A stretch of DNA of 7,652 nucleotides from assembly GCA_036825155.1 (NCBI GenBank), contig DAISYU010000144.1, positions 1-7,652 on the forward strand, given 5' to 3'. Every line of letters begins with the position of its first letter. Within the stretch, counting starts at the first letter, position 1. Positions 1-6,816 of the stretch are shown here, piece after piece. Under the pieces are notes generated by a model. It did not search any database. It was not told the origin of the DNA and saw only the letters and a program-made list of their open reading frames with translations. This DNA is from DSAD01 sp036825155 (GTDB lineage: Bacteria; Desulfobacterota; Desulfomonilia; UBA1062). A program made the position numbers and the translations under genes.

Positions 1-85
1 CACTGCGATCTCTCCTGCATCATGTAACTGCAGTACCTCAGCAAACCGCTAGCTCCATTATGCTGATTGATTTTCCAGCAGTTAT

Positions 86-114
86 TTGCAAGTCGAGACC
101 CTGGTGTTTATTAT
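86..114 (+). promoter_or_regulatory. possible sigma-70 promoter for the left operon
   Basis: A -35-like TTGCAA (86-91) is followed after 17 bases by a -10-like TATTAT (109-114). These match 4 of 6 and 5 of 6 consensus positions. It would start transcription near 121 and leave a leader of about 130 bases before the ATG at 249. A palindrome TGTATACA (117-124) covers the predicted start. The rest of 1-248 holds no gene I can support. The call rests on hexamer match and spacing only. Confidence 0.3.
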
Positions 115-248
115 TTTGTATACATTAATACTTTAAAGGAATGTCGAAACATGGCATAGATTACACGCTGAGACGCTTACGAGAAGACGTATGCGATCCG
201 GGGATGAAGAAGCCATGCAAGGCATACGTTTATACGGGAGGATTCGCT

Positions 249-1076
249 ATGAAGAAGTCGATAGTATTTGGTCTTGCAATTATTGCAGTCATTATAACTT
301 TTTTTCTCGTGGATCTTCTTTTTTTCCAGAAAAAAGAAGTACCTGAAGTCCCGGAAACGGTATATACACCTAACCAGCTGGAAAGACAGCCGATAAGTGA
401 GCAGAATAGTACGGCGCCGAGGGTAGTCAAAAAGGCAATCATTGAAGATGTCGCGAGAGAGAAAGATTTCGAAGATATCAAACGTGAACTCATGGAGATC
501 TGCCGGGAACTCGATACAAAGGATTACATAAAAGCCCATCACCTGAAACAGGGCACCTACTATGAATTCACCCAGGCACTGGAAAAGCTCGCATACAATC
601 CTCCTGTAATTTCAGGTGAAACAAAGGATCTCTACACCCTGCTCAGCAATGCAGCCCATTTCTACCGGGTAGAAGGTAAGGAGAACATCCTGCTGGTAAA
701 AGATATCCTCAATCATGAACACGACCGTATAGAAGAGCTGATGGCTATTGTATATGAATATCTCATCAAGGGAAGCCAGGAGAAAAAGCTGATGATAAAT
801 ATCGGTCAGCTCTACGAATATGCCGGTTTCTTTCTGGAGACCCTGGCGGGGAAAGCCTATCTCTATCGTCGTGATTCCACAACGAGAACCCTGACCCTGT
901 ACTACTGTGTACTCATTCTTGACAAGGCAAACAAAGACAAGATGAATCCCTATGGCATCGACATCATTCCCCACCTGAGACTTTTGAGAGCGGATCTGAA
1001 TGCTCATAAGGGGCTTGAAGCAACAAGTCAGTATCTGGCCGTACTGCAGAAGATCGAGGATTCAACGCCCCGATAA
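249..1076 (+). CDS. membrane-anchored protein of unknown function, helical soluble domain
   Basis: I do not recognise this 275-residue protein. It starts with MKK and a hydrophobic stretch (about residues 4-26) without a convincing cleavage site or lipobox, so an N-terminal membrane anchor with an outside C-terminal domain is likely. Residues 28-60 are a Pro/Glu/Ser/Thr-rich linker. From about 65 to the end it is mostly amphipathic helix, rich in Leu, Glu, Lys and Tyr, which could suit a TPR-like or all-alpha fold. That fold is inference. The ATG at 249 is chosen because GGGAGG (236-241) lies 7 bases upstream and the anchor follows at once. The frame is open back to an ATG at 141, but that start has AAGGA directly abutting it and would add 36 residues with no clear role. 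It is the first gene of a probable operon, 38 bases before the permease. Confidence 0.75.
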   Translation: MKKSIVFGLAIIAVIITFFLVDLLFFQKKEVPEVPETVYTPNQLERQPISEQNSTAPRVVKKAIIEDVAREKDFEDIKRELMEICRELDTKDYIKAHHLKQGTYYEFTQALEKLAYNPPVISGETKDLYTLLSNAAHFYRVEGKENILLVKDILNHEHDRIEELMAIVYEYLIKGSQEKKLMINIGQLYEYAGFFLETLAGKAYLYRRDSTTRTLTLYYCVLILDKANKDKMNPYGIDIIPHLRLLRADLNAHKGLEATSQYLAVLQKIEDSTPR

Positions 1077-1114
1077 TGCTGAGCAGGTGGACAGCCCTTA
1101 AGAGATGAGTGCTT

Positions 1115-2068
1115 ATGAGCGCAACATTGCGGTTCGTAATTTTTCAGGTAATGATTATTGTGCCTTTTATATCAGGCACGCTTGTTCAGAAAAGACTCGC
1201 TTATGGTCCTGAGTCCACGAAGAAACTTATCAGGATAAATCTTATCCTTATTGAGCCCCTTATTGTCCTCTGGAGCATATGGGGACTGCAACTGTCCTGG
1301 GATGTCATTATGCTGCCCATCTCAGGGCTCTTTCTTGTTCTTGCAGGGATGGCTTCGGGATGGATTTTTGTTCCGGTATTGAAGTTGAAGGGTAAAGAGC
1401 GGGCAAGTTTTCTCATAAGTTCTTCACTTGCAAACCATGGTTTCACGATGGGCGCTTTCTTGTGCTACCTGTTCCTGGGCGAGACAGGGCTCGGTCTTTC
1501 CTTTATATTTCTGTCGTATTTCATGCTCTATGTATTCACGGTGATTTTTCCTTATGCACGCATGGTTTCCACATCACAGCGATACAGCCTATCCTTTCTC
1601 AGAGATTTTCTGCTGAATCTGCAGAATATGCCGCTTGCGGCAATTGTTGTCGGGCTTGGGCTCCAAGCAGTCCATATTCAGCGGCCGGCGATATACTTTC
1701 CCATAGATCTCCTGATCATAGCATCCATAGCACTCTACTACTTTACCCTCGGCATCAATTTTACCACCTCCAATGTCTTTTCTGCTGTTCGTGAAACCCT
1801 GGCCTTGAGCGCCATCAAGTTTGTCATGGTTCCCGCAGCCACATTCGTCATCCTCTCCACCGTAAATCTCGACAGCAAGGTGGAAATGGTCATACTCGTT
1901 CAGTCGTTCATGCCCGCAGCGATATATTCTGTTGTTGCATCTGTCCTGTTTGACCTCGATACCAGACTCTCATCGAATCTGTTCGTCCTCAACTCGGTTA
2001 TTTTCCTCGTGCTTGTTCTCCCTTTACTTTTTATCTTCAGGACAGGTATTCTGACTGCACTGATGTAA
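1115..2068 (+). CDS. AEC (auxin efflux carrier) family permease
   Basis: A 317-residue, very hydrophobic inner-membrane protein with about ten predicted membrane segments, the usual size and layout of bacterial AEC transporters. Family-like features are the N-H-G turn at residues 107-109 in SSSLANHGFTMGAF, where AEC proteins carry an Asn-x-Gly type motif in the first half; KFVMVPAATF near 235-244; and QSFMPAAIYS (263-272) with the following D-x-D-T-R loop and final Leu-rich helix. Bacterial AEC members export or exchange small organic acids such as malate, malonate or amino-acid derivatives. The substrate here cannot be read. The ATG at 1115 is preferred, with AAGAGA (1100-1105) 9 bases upstream. 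A GTG at 1109 is in frame and would add two residues. It sits 38 bases after the anchored protein and 20 bases before the HAD gene. Confidence 0.82.
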   Translation: MSATLRFVIFQVMIIVPFISGTLVQKRLAYGPESTKKLIRINLILIEPLIVLWSIWGLQLSWDVIMLPISGLFLVLAGMASGWIFVPVLKLKGKERASFLISSSLANHGFTMGAFLCYLFLGETGLGLSFIFLSYFMLYVFTVIFPYARMVSTSQRYSLSFLRDFLLNLQNMPLAAIVVGLGLQAVHIQRPAIYFPIDLLIIASIALYYFTLGINFTTSNVFSAVRETLALSAIKFVMVPAATFVILSTVNLDSKVEMVILVQSFMPAAIYSVVASVLFDLDTRLSSNLFVLNSVIFLVLVLPLLFIFRTGILTALM

Positions 2069-2088
2069 TATAAATTCTGGAGCCGCAT

Positions 2089-2715
2089 ATGACACCACAC
2101 AAGATACAAGCTGCAATGTTTGATTTTGGCGGAGTGCTCGCAGATGAGGGATTCAAGAATGGACTCTACGCAATTGCCAGGAAAAACAATAAAGACCCTG
2201 AAGAATTTGCCGCTTTGGCCCGGGAACTCATTCACACCACCGGCTATCTGACCGGAGAGAATGATGAAGCTTCATACTGGGATGCCCTGCGCGCACACAC
2301 CGGGATTTCAGGAGAAGATCGGGAACTTAGAGGGGAGATCCTCACAAGATTTACCCTGCGGGAATGGATGTTCGATGTGTTGAAGAAGCTCAAGGCTGGT
2401 GGAGTCAGGCTTATCATTCTGAGTGACCAGACCAACTGGCTCGATGAGTTGGAAGAGAAACACCATTTTTCTTTTCTGTTCGAGAGGGTCTTCAACAGTT
2501 ATCACACGGGGAAATGTAAACGGGATCAAACCCTTTTCAAAGATGTGTTGAAGATCCTGAGTCTCGAACCTGCCGAGGTGTTATTTGTGGATGACACAAA
2601 AGGTCACGTCGAACGTGCACATGCCGTCGGTCTCAACACGATATGGTTCCAGGGGAAAGATGCATTCCTTACAGGGATGCATGTGTTGTTTCCGGAACTA
2701 GTGGATCCGGCATAG
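2089..2715 (+). CDS. HAD-superfamily hydrolase-like protein with altered motif I
   Basis: A 208-residue cytoplasmic protein of the haloacid dehalogenase superfamily, subfamily IA-like, with a helical cap inserted after motif I (about 18-95). Motif I is FDFGGVL with the nucleophile Asp12. The residue two positions on is Gly14, not the general acid/base Asp of most HAD phosphatases. Motif II is LIILSDQ with Ser112. Motif III is Lys142 or Lys144 in GKCKRDQTLF. Motif IV is LFVDDTKGHVERA with Asp168 and Asp169. The DFGGV variant is common in HAD relatives near YihX and ACAD10-type N-terminal domains, so the gene need not be dead, but the exact reaction cannot be assigned. GGAG (2079-2082) lies 6 bases before the ATG. 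It is the last gene of the rightward cluster and its stop is 7 bases from the convergent regulator gene, with no terminator between them. Confidence 0.85.
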   Translation: MTPHKIQAAMFDFGGVLADEGFKNGLYAIARKNNKDPEEFAALARELIHTTGYLTGENDEASYWDALRAHTGISGEDRELRGEILTRFTLREWMFDVLKKLKAGGVRLIILSDQTNWLDELEEKHHFSFLFERVFNSYHTGKCKRDQTLFKDVLKILSLEPAEVLFVDDTKGHVERAHAVGLNTIWFQGKDAFLTGMHVLFPELVDPA

Positions 2716-2722
2716 AATGTTT

Positions 2723-4078
2723 TTAAGATACTTCATAGCGTTTCAGTTTCTTGTGCAGTGTCGCACGTGTAATGCCAAGCCGCCGGGCAGCCTCGCTCTT
2801 ATTACCGCCGCATGATTGCAGGATCTTGAGAATGGTTGCCTTCTCCACTTCATCCAGGGGAAGTTCCGCAGTGATTTCTCTATCGAGCTCCACAGGCTCA
2901 ATCTCGGATGAAATAATCGGCAGATCCTGCTCTGCGAGATAGGCCGAGCTCGAGAGCACGACAGCAGACTCTATGGTATTCATGATCTCCCGTACATTAC
3001 CCGGCCAGGCATGCCTGATGATCCTGTCCATGGCCTGAGGGGTAAAACCTTTGATATCTTTATCGTTTTTCTGAGAGAACAGCTTGAGGAAGTGCTCGGC
3101 AAGCAGAGGGATGTCTTCTCTGCGTTCCCTCAGCGGTGGAACCCTCAAAGTAATGACATTGAGCCTATAGTAGAGATCTTCCCTGAAATTGCCGTTCTTC
3201 ACTTCAGTGAGCAGGTCTTTATTGGTGGCGGCAATGAGTCTCACATCGACAAAGATTACATCTTCACCGCCGACACGAGTGAACTCCCGCTCCTGAATCA
3301 CGCGAAGCAGTTTTGCCTGCATGGCAAGGGACATTTCAGAGATCTCGTCAAGGAAGAGACTTCCCTGATGGGCCTGACGAAACCGTCCTTCTCTGCGTCG
3401 GATGGCCCCGGTGAAGGCGCCCTTTTCATGGCCGAAGAGTTCAGATTCAAGCAGCCCCTCGGAGATGGCCGCACAGTTTAATTTTATAAAAGGGTGGTCC
3501 TTTCTCGGGCTGTTGAAGTGTATTGCCCCGGCTATCATTTCCTTGCCCGTTCCGCTTTCCCCTGTGATCAGGACCGTTGCATCCGACGAGGCGGCCTTGG
3601 ATGTGGTCTCGAGAAGGCTCAGCATTGAAGGGCTCTTTCCGATAATGTTTCTGCTGTCAAAGTGATCGCCGATAATCTCCTTCAAGATACGGTTCTCTTC
3701 CTTGAGTTTGCTGTGATCCATTGCCTTTTCCATTTTCATGCGCATCTCTTCGAAATCCAGCGGCTTCGTAAGGTATTCATAGGCACCTTTTTTCATGGCC
3801 TCGATGGCGGATTCCACAGATGAGTATGCGGTCATGATGATAACCGGAATAGCGGGGTTGATCCCCTTAATCGTCTCAAGCGCTTCAAGGCCGGAGACCT
3901 TTACCATCCGAATATCCATGAGGATCAGATCGAAGGGGCTTTTCTGGACCTGAGCGATTGCCGTTGACCCGTCGTCCGCTTCATGGACGCTGTAGCCCCA
4001 TCCGGAAAGCAGGGTCTTCAGCATGGTGCGATGACCCGTATCATCGTCCACGACAAGAATGTCTTTTCTTTGAACCAT
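2723..4078 (-). CDS. NtrC-family sigma-54-dependent response regulator, ZraR-like
   Basis: A 451-residue three-domain activator of full family length. The receiver (about 5-120) has the acidic pair Asp11/Asp12, phospho-acceptor Asp55 in LILMDIRM, Thr83 and Lys105. The AAA+ domain (about 143-370) has Walker A GESGTGKE (173-180), the sigma-54 contact loop GAFTGA (220-225), Walker B LFLDEI (241-246), AATN (283-286), arginines 299 and 305 in FREDLYYRLN, and WPGNVRE (358-364). A Fis-type helix-turn-helix ends the protein (GGNKSEAARRLGITRATLHK, 424-443). All residues needed for phosphorylation, ATP hydrolysis and sigma-54 remodelling are present. It starts 5 bases after the kinase stop, with AAAGGA inside the last kinase codons as ribosome site, so the two genes are co-transcribed and probably translationally coupled. 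The likely target is the promoter at 6082-6097, through the paired repeats at 5948-5996. Confidence 0.95.
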   Translation of the reverse strand: MVQRKDILVVDDDTGHRTMLKTLLSGWGYSVHEADDGSTAIAQVQKSPFDLILMDIRMVKVSGLEALETIKGINPAIPVIIMTAYSSVESAIEAMKKGAYEYLTKPLDFEEMRMKMEKAMDHSKLKEENRILKEIIGDHFDSRNIIGKSPSMLSLLETTSKAASSDATVLITGESGTGKEMIAGAIHFNSPRKDHPFIKLNCAAISEGLLESELFGHEKGAFTGAIRRREGRFRQAHQGSLFLDEISEMSLAMQAKLLRVIQEREFTRVGGEDVIFVDVRLIAATNKDLLTEVKNGNFREDLYYRLNVITLRVPPLRERREDIPLLAEHFLKLFSQKNDKDIKGFTPQAMDRIIRHAWPGNVREIMNTIESAVVLSSSAYLAEQDLPIISSEIEPVELDREITAELPLDEVEKATILKILQSCGGNKSEAARRLGITRATLHKKLKRYEVS

Positions 4079-4083
4079 CTGTC

Positions 4084-5901
4084 TTATCCTTTCTCTTTTG
4101 TCGGCAAGATAATGGTGAATGTCGTCCCTGAATCCATCTCCGACTCGACAATGACTTCGGCTGCATGCGCCTCAATGATCTTGTGAACAATTGCCAGTCC
4201 AAGACCGGTGCCGGAGGGTTTCGTCGTATAGTACGGATCGAAAATATGGCCGATATCTTCCGTGGGGATGCCGTGGCCGGTATCCGACACCTGTATGGAG
4301 ACATGTGAATTTACCCGGTCCTGTTTGATGTTGATCGTGAGTGTGCCGCCGTGCTCCATGGCTTCTATGGCGTTCAGGTATATGTTGAGCAGGACCTGGC
4401 CGATCTTGTCCGCATCTATGTATGCCTGAACCTCATCGGTCGGGAATCCGTCTCTTTCTATCCGGACATTGTTCGTCTGGGCCTGAGAACTGATTATGTC
4501 CAGGGAATAATTAACCACATCTACGATATTTACAGACTTTTTCTCTATAGTCATAGGTCGGGCAAACTCCAGAAGCTGCCCGATAACCCGGTTCAGCCTC
4601 TCCACTTCCCTGATCATGATATCTGCAGTCTTCTGGTCCTCGGGAATATCCTTGTACCGCTCCTTGAAGTATGTCGCGAACCCCTTGATGGAGCTCAGCG
4701 GGTTCCGGATCTCGTGGGCGATACCTGCGGCCAGACTGCCAAGTGAGGCCAGCCGTTCTCTTCGCTGCACCTCTTTTTTCAGATGATCTATTTCAGAGAT
4801 GTCCCGCAGGAGGATGATGTGGCCGAGGAAGTTGCCCTCGTCATCTTTCAGTATTCCGGCGCTCGCTTCGAACAGGGTTGTTTTGCCGAGTATCGAGCAT
4901 TGGATCTCTCGGGAAACAATGTCTTCATCGTCCCGGATATCCTCGACAAGTTCAGTTATCTGAGAGGGGAGGATATCCCGGGCCGCTTTTCCGACGGATT
5001 CATCCGGTGAGAGTAACAGCACCTTTTCAGAGGCGTCGTTGATGGTCATGATTTTTCCCGCATCATCGATAAAGAGCAGTCCCACCGGCATGTTCTCCAC
5101 AATATTGTCGGAGAATGCTTTTATGCGGGAAAGGCTTGCCCGAGCCAGGCGGTAGTTTTGCGCGATATTGATGGACACAATCCCTGAAAAGCCGATGAGC
5201 AGCAGCGTTATCGCCATGAATATATTGTGCTGCATGTTTTCCCTGTTCGTCTCCTCGATGGGGTCCATATCGAGTCCGACAAAGATTTTAAGCTGCGGCT
5301 GCGTTTCTCTCTCGGGAAACATCTTCATATAGAACCAGTCGTTCTGAAACATCATCATCCCCCCCCGGGAGAATTGCCTTGATCCGGAAGGGGTGAACTG
5401 TCTATACACCTCGAAAATAGATTTCTTATCGGCTGTAACAAGTTTGCGCATCTGTATCGATTCGCCGATCCCTGAGAAGTCCAGGCCTTTCCGATGTGTT
5501 CTTCCTATATACATGGGCTGGTTGTGGGCAACGATTGTGCCCTCGTCATCGGTAATGAGGATGTATAGTATGTCCGGCTGCTCAGCGGTTTCCATGATAA
5601 GACGCTGAACCTGGACACCGCTCCAGTTCATACCCATCATGCCGGTTCTCGTGCCTGCCTCAAAGGAGCGTATCAGAGCGGCACCTTTCTCTGTGAGCAG
5701 CAAGATCATGTTTTCCTGCTCTCTTTCGATGTTCTTGACTGTTATAAAGGCAAAGATAGGTACCATAATGATAAGTGCACCGATAATCACCCAGGGGGAT
5801 ATTCGTATCCAGCTCTGATCTGTATCTCTCTTCTTCATCATGTCTATACTTTTCTTACGGTTCTGATTCTTCATAGTATTACAATTATTATGCCACGTCA
5901 T
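4084..5901 (-). CDS. membrane sensor histidine kinase (Cache-like sensor, PAS, HisKA, HATPase), ZraS-like
   Basis: 605 residues from the longest start. The first membrane segment is at about 37-55 and the second at about 227-248, bounding a periplasmic sensor of about 170 residues. The stretch ILYILITDDEGTIVAHNQ (111-128) looks like a PAS/Cache-type beta hairpin. A cytoplasmic PAS domain follows (about 262-370). The HisKA phospho-acceptor is His396 in IAHEIRNPLSS. The N box has Asn506 and Asn510, the G1 box DTGHGI (540-545), the F region FDPYYTT (554-560) and the G2 box GTGLGLA (564-570). All catalytic motifs are intact. The start is uncertain. ATG codons at 5901, 5874 and 5841 are in frame and none has a good Shine-Dalgarno. 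The one at 5841 puts the membrane helix nearest the N-terminus. A GCGG-AAAA-CCGC hairpin (5907-5918) sits just before the 5901 start. The kinase is paired with the downstream regulator; the signal is probably metal or envelope stress by analogy with ZraS. Confidence 0.93.
   Translation of the reverse strand: MTWHNNCNTMKNQNRKKSIDMMKKRDTDQSWIRISPWVIIGALIIMVPIFAFITVKNIEREQENMILLLTEKGAALIRSFEAGTRTGMMGMNWSGVQVQRLIMETAEQPDILYILITDDEGTIVAHNQPMYIGRTHRKGLDFSGIGESIQMRKLVTADKKSIFEVYRQFTPSGSRQFSRGGMMMFQNDWFYMKMFPERETQPQLKIFVGLDMDPIEETNRENMQHNIFMAITLLLIGFSGIVSINIAQNYRLARASLSRIKAFSDNIVENMPVGLLFIDDAGKIMTINDASEKVLLLSPDESVGKAARDILPSQITELVEDIRDDEDIVSREIQCSILGKTTLFEASAGILKDDEGNFLGHIILLRDISEIDHLKKEVQRRERLASLGSLAAGIAHEIRNPLSSIKGFATYFKERYKDIPEDQKTADIMIREVERLNRVIGQLLEFARPMTIEKKSVNIVDVVNYSLDIISSQAQTNNVRIERDGFPTDEVQAYIDADKIGQVLLNIYLNAIEAMEHGGTLTINIKQDRVNSHVSIQVSDTGHGIPTEDIGHIFDPYYTTKPSGTGLGLAIVHKIIEAHAAEVIVESEMDSGTTFTIILPTKEKG
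5359..5366 (-). repeat. homopolymer tract of eight G (coding strand) in the sensor-domain region of the kinase gene
   Basis: Eight C on the plus strand read as CGG GGG GGG followed by three ATG codons in the kinase (Arg179-Gly180-Gly181-Met182-184), inside the periplasmic domain. The frame is intact here. Gain or loss of one base would truncate the kinase before its catalytic domains. Confidence 0.9.
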
Positions 5902-5947
5902 TAATTGCGGTTTTCCGCTTCTTTTCCCTGGTTGTCAGTACTGAACA

Positions 5948-5964
5948 TGTATACTTAATATACA
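5948..5964. promoter_or_regulatory. distal upstream activator site (inverted repeat 1)
   Basis: A perfect inverted repeat, TGTATA-CTTAA-TATACA, 17 bp, centred at 5956. This is about 152 bases before the predicted start of the sigma-54 transcript. Its arms are identical to those of the second repeat at 5980-5996. A dyad of this size at this distance is what a dimeric Fis-type activator would bind. That it is the site of the regulator encoded next door is inference. Confidence 0.75.
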
Positions 5965-5966
5965 GG

Positions 5967-5972
5967 TGTATA
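5967..5972 (+). promoter_or_regulatory. extra half-site between the two inverted repeats
   Basis: A third copy of the TGTATA arm lies between the two full sites without a matching TATACA partner at the 5-base spacing. It may be a weak half-site or the remnant of a third operator. AT-rich chance similarity is possible. Confidence 0.35.
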
Positions 5973-5979
5973 GGCTGGA

Positions 5980-5996
5980 TGTATAGTAAATATACA
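5980..5996. promoter_or_regulatory. proximal upstream activator site (inverted repeat 2)
   Basis: A perfect inverted repeat, TGTATA-GTAAA-TATACA, 17 bp, centred at 5988. This is about 120 bases before the predicted transcript start and 32 bp (about three helical turns) from the first site. Arms and spacer length equal those of the first repeat while the spacer sequence differs, as expected for a conserved binding site. The pair lies 47 and 79 bases from the first possible kinase start, so binding could also affect kinase expression. Confidence 0.78.
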
Positions 5997-6051
5997 CTTT
6001 GCCCGGAGACAGAATTGATCCCTAAGCAGAATCTGTAAATAAGTTGCCTGA

Positions 6052-6064
6052 AATCAGATCACTA
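6052..6064 (+). promoter_or_regulatory. possible IHF site between activator sites and promoter
   Basis: AATCAG-ATCA-CTA fits the IHF consensus WATCAR-N4-TTR with one mismatch. It lies about 44-56 bases before the predicted start, between the paired activator sites and the -24/-12 element, where DNA bending usually helps looping at sigma-54 promoters. The consensus is degenerate, so chance is a real alternative. Confidence 0.3.
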
Positions 6065-6081
6065 AGACGTCTTTCAAGGTT

Positions 6082-6097
6082 TGGCACGCCCATTGCT
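6082..6097 (+). promoter_or_regulatory. sigma-54 (RpoN) -24/-12 promoter
   Basis: TGGCACG-CCCA-TTGCT matches the sigma-54 consensus TGGCACG-N4-TTGCW at every defined position. The invariant GG (6083-6084) and GC (6095-6096) are separated by exactly 10 bases. Counting the C at 6096 as -12 puts the transcript start near 6108 and gives a 30-base leader before the ATG at 6138. The promoter drives the ZraP-like gene and should depend on an NtrC-type activator, one of which is encoded divergently. Confidence 0.95.
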
Positions 6098-6137
6098 CTA
6101 TATGTTGCAGACAACACCACAGCAAAGGAGAAGAAAA

Positions 6138-6623
6138 ATGAAGAAAGCTGTTATTCTCATTGCCGGCATGGCACTAGTTGGTTTCTTCGCTCTTCCTCTG
6201 TTTGCCCATGGCCCTGGCTGGGGCGGACACTGGAGGGGCGGCGGATATGGCGATTGCCCGTACTATAACTATGAGGGAAGCAGTCTGACCCAGGAACAGC
6301 AGACCGAACTCAATACACTCAGAGACGAGTACCGGGCTACAACCCAGAAGATCAGAGATCAGCTCAGGGAAAAGAACTATGAACTGCGTACCGAGCTGAA
6401 CAAGACTGAGTTTAATGAGGATAAAGTGAAACAGCTCGGCAAGGAGATCTCAGGACTCAGGACTGATATGGACAGTGCACGTATTGACCATACACTGAAG
6501 GTCAAGAAGATAGTCCCTGATGCACAGCTTGGATTCTCCGGCAGAGGCGGCCGGCATATGGGTGAAGCATACTCAGGCTGCTATGGCGGATTCAAAGGCA
6601 CAGGCCCCAGAGGGACTTTCTAG
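6138..6623 (+). CDS. periplasmic Spy/CpxP/ZraP-type protein (heavy-metal resistance family)
   Basis: A 161-residue exported protein. MKK plus a hydrophobic core (4-22) form a signal peptide with likely cleavage after Ala23 (LFA before HGPGWGG). The mature N-terminus (24-46) is rich in Gly, His, Trp and Tyr, with Cys40. Residues 50-131, starting SLTQEQQTELNTLRDEYR, form the long charged helical hairpin typical of ZraP/CnrX/Spy proteins. The tail (132-161) is again Gly-rich, with His140 and Cys148. Relatives act as periplasmic chaperones or metal-responsive repressors of their sensor kinase. AAAGGAG (6124-6130) lies 7 bases before the ATG. Upstream in-frame codons back to 6081 overlap the promoter and are not translated. 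Single-gene transcript: sigma-54 promoter upstream, terminator 39 bases downstream. The divergent ZraSR-like pair is its likely regulator, and feedback on the kinase is possible by analogy. Metal binding is inferred, not shown. Confidence 0.9.
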   Translation: MKKAVILIAGMALVGFFALPLFAHGPGWGGHWRGGGYGDCPYYNYEGSSLTQEQQTELNTLRDEYRATTQKIRDQLREKNYELRTELNKTEFNEDKVKQLGKEISGLRTDMDSARIDHTLKVKKIVPDAQLGFSGRGGRHMGEAYSGCYGGFKGTGPRGTF

Positions 6624-6661
6624 GAAAACAGCTGCTACTTTATAACCAAAACCTCCTCTTT

Positions 6662-6704
6662 ACGGGATGACGGATCCTATGCCCAGCCGTCATCCCGTTT
6701 TTTT
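6662..6704 (+). terminator. strong intrinsic terminator after the ZraP-like gene
   Basis: CGGGATGACGG (6663-6673) and CCGTCATCCCG (6687-6697) form a perfect 11-bp GC-rich stem with a 13-base loop. An added A-T pair (6662/6698) is possible. The stem is followed by seven T (6698-6704). It ends the sigma-54 transcript and isolates it from the DUF401 gene. Confidence 0.95.
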
Positions 6705-6816
6705 ATCAGAAATCAAAGGAACGCCTTAAGACATACGAGGGCCGATTGCAGGCTTGAATTCCTGGGATCTCTCTGCTAACTTCGCATGTCGTACTAATCA
6801 CACTATAAGGAATACT

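Noticed and set aside
61..80. Hairpin TGCTG...CAGCA as a terminator
   Set aside because: Only five pairs, a 10-base loop and no T run.
117..124. TGTATACA palindrome as another regulator site
   Set aside because: It has the same arms but no 5-base spacer and no partner or sigma-54 promoter nearby, so it is more likely a chance AT-rich palindrome.
612..1007. Minus-strand open frame of about 131 codons opposite the anchored protein
   Set aside because: The plus-strand frame has a good ribosome site, a membrane anchor and operon spacing. The minus frame has none of these.
3011..3481. Plus-strand open frame of about 156 codons opposite the regulator gene
   Set aside because: It lies wholly within the AAA+ coding region on the other strand, has no family-like motifs or ribosome site, and is a codon-bias shadow.
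4351..4746. Plus-strand open frame of about 131 codons opposite the kinase gene
   Set aside because: Antisense to the well-defined catalytic domains of the kinase, with no protein-like features of its own.
6103..6116. Small hairpin TGTTG-CAGA-CAACA at the start of the ZraP-like transcript
   Set aside because: Five pairs with two G-C; too weak to argue for a regulatory leader.
6781..6809. TTCGCA-N17-TATAAG as promoter of the DUF401 gene
   Set aside because: The start point would fall on or after the ribosome site, leaving almost no leader.
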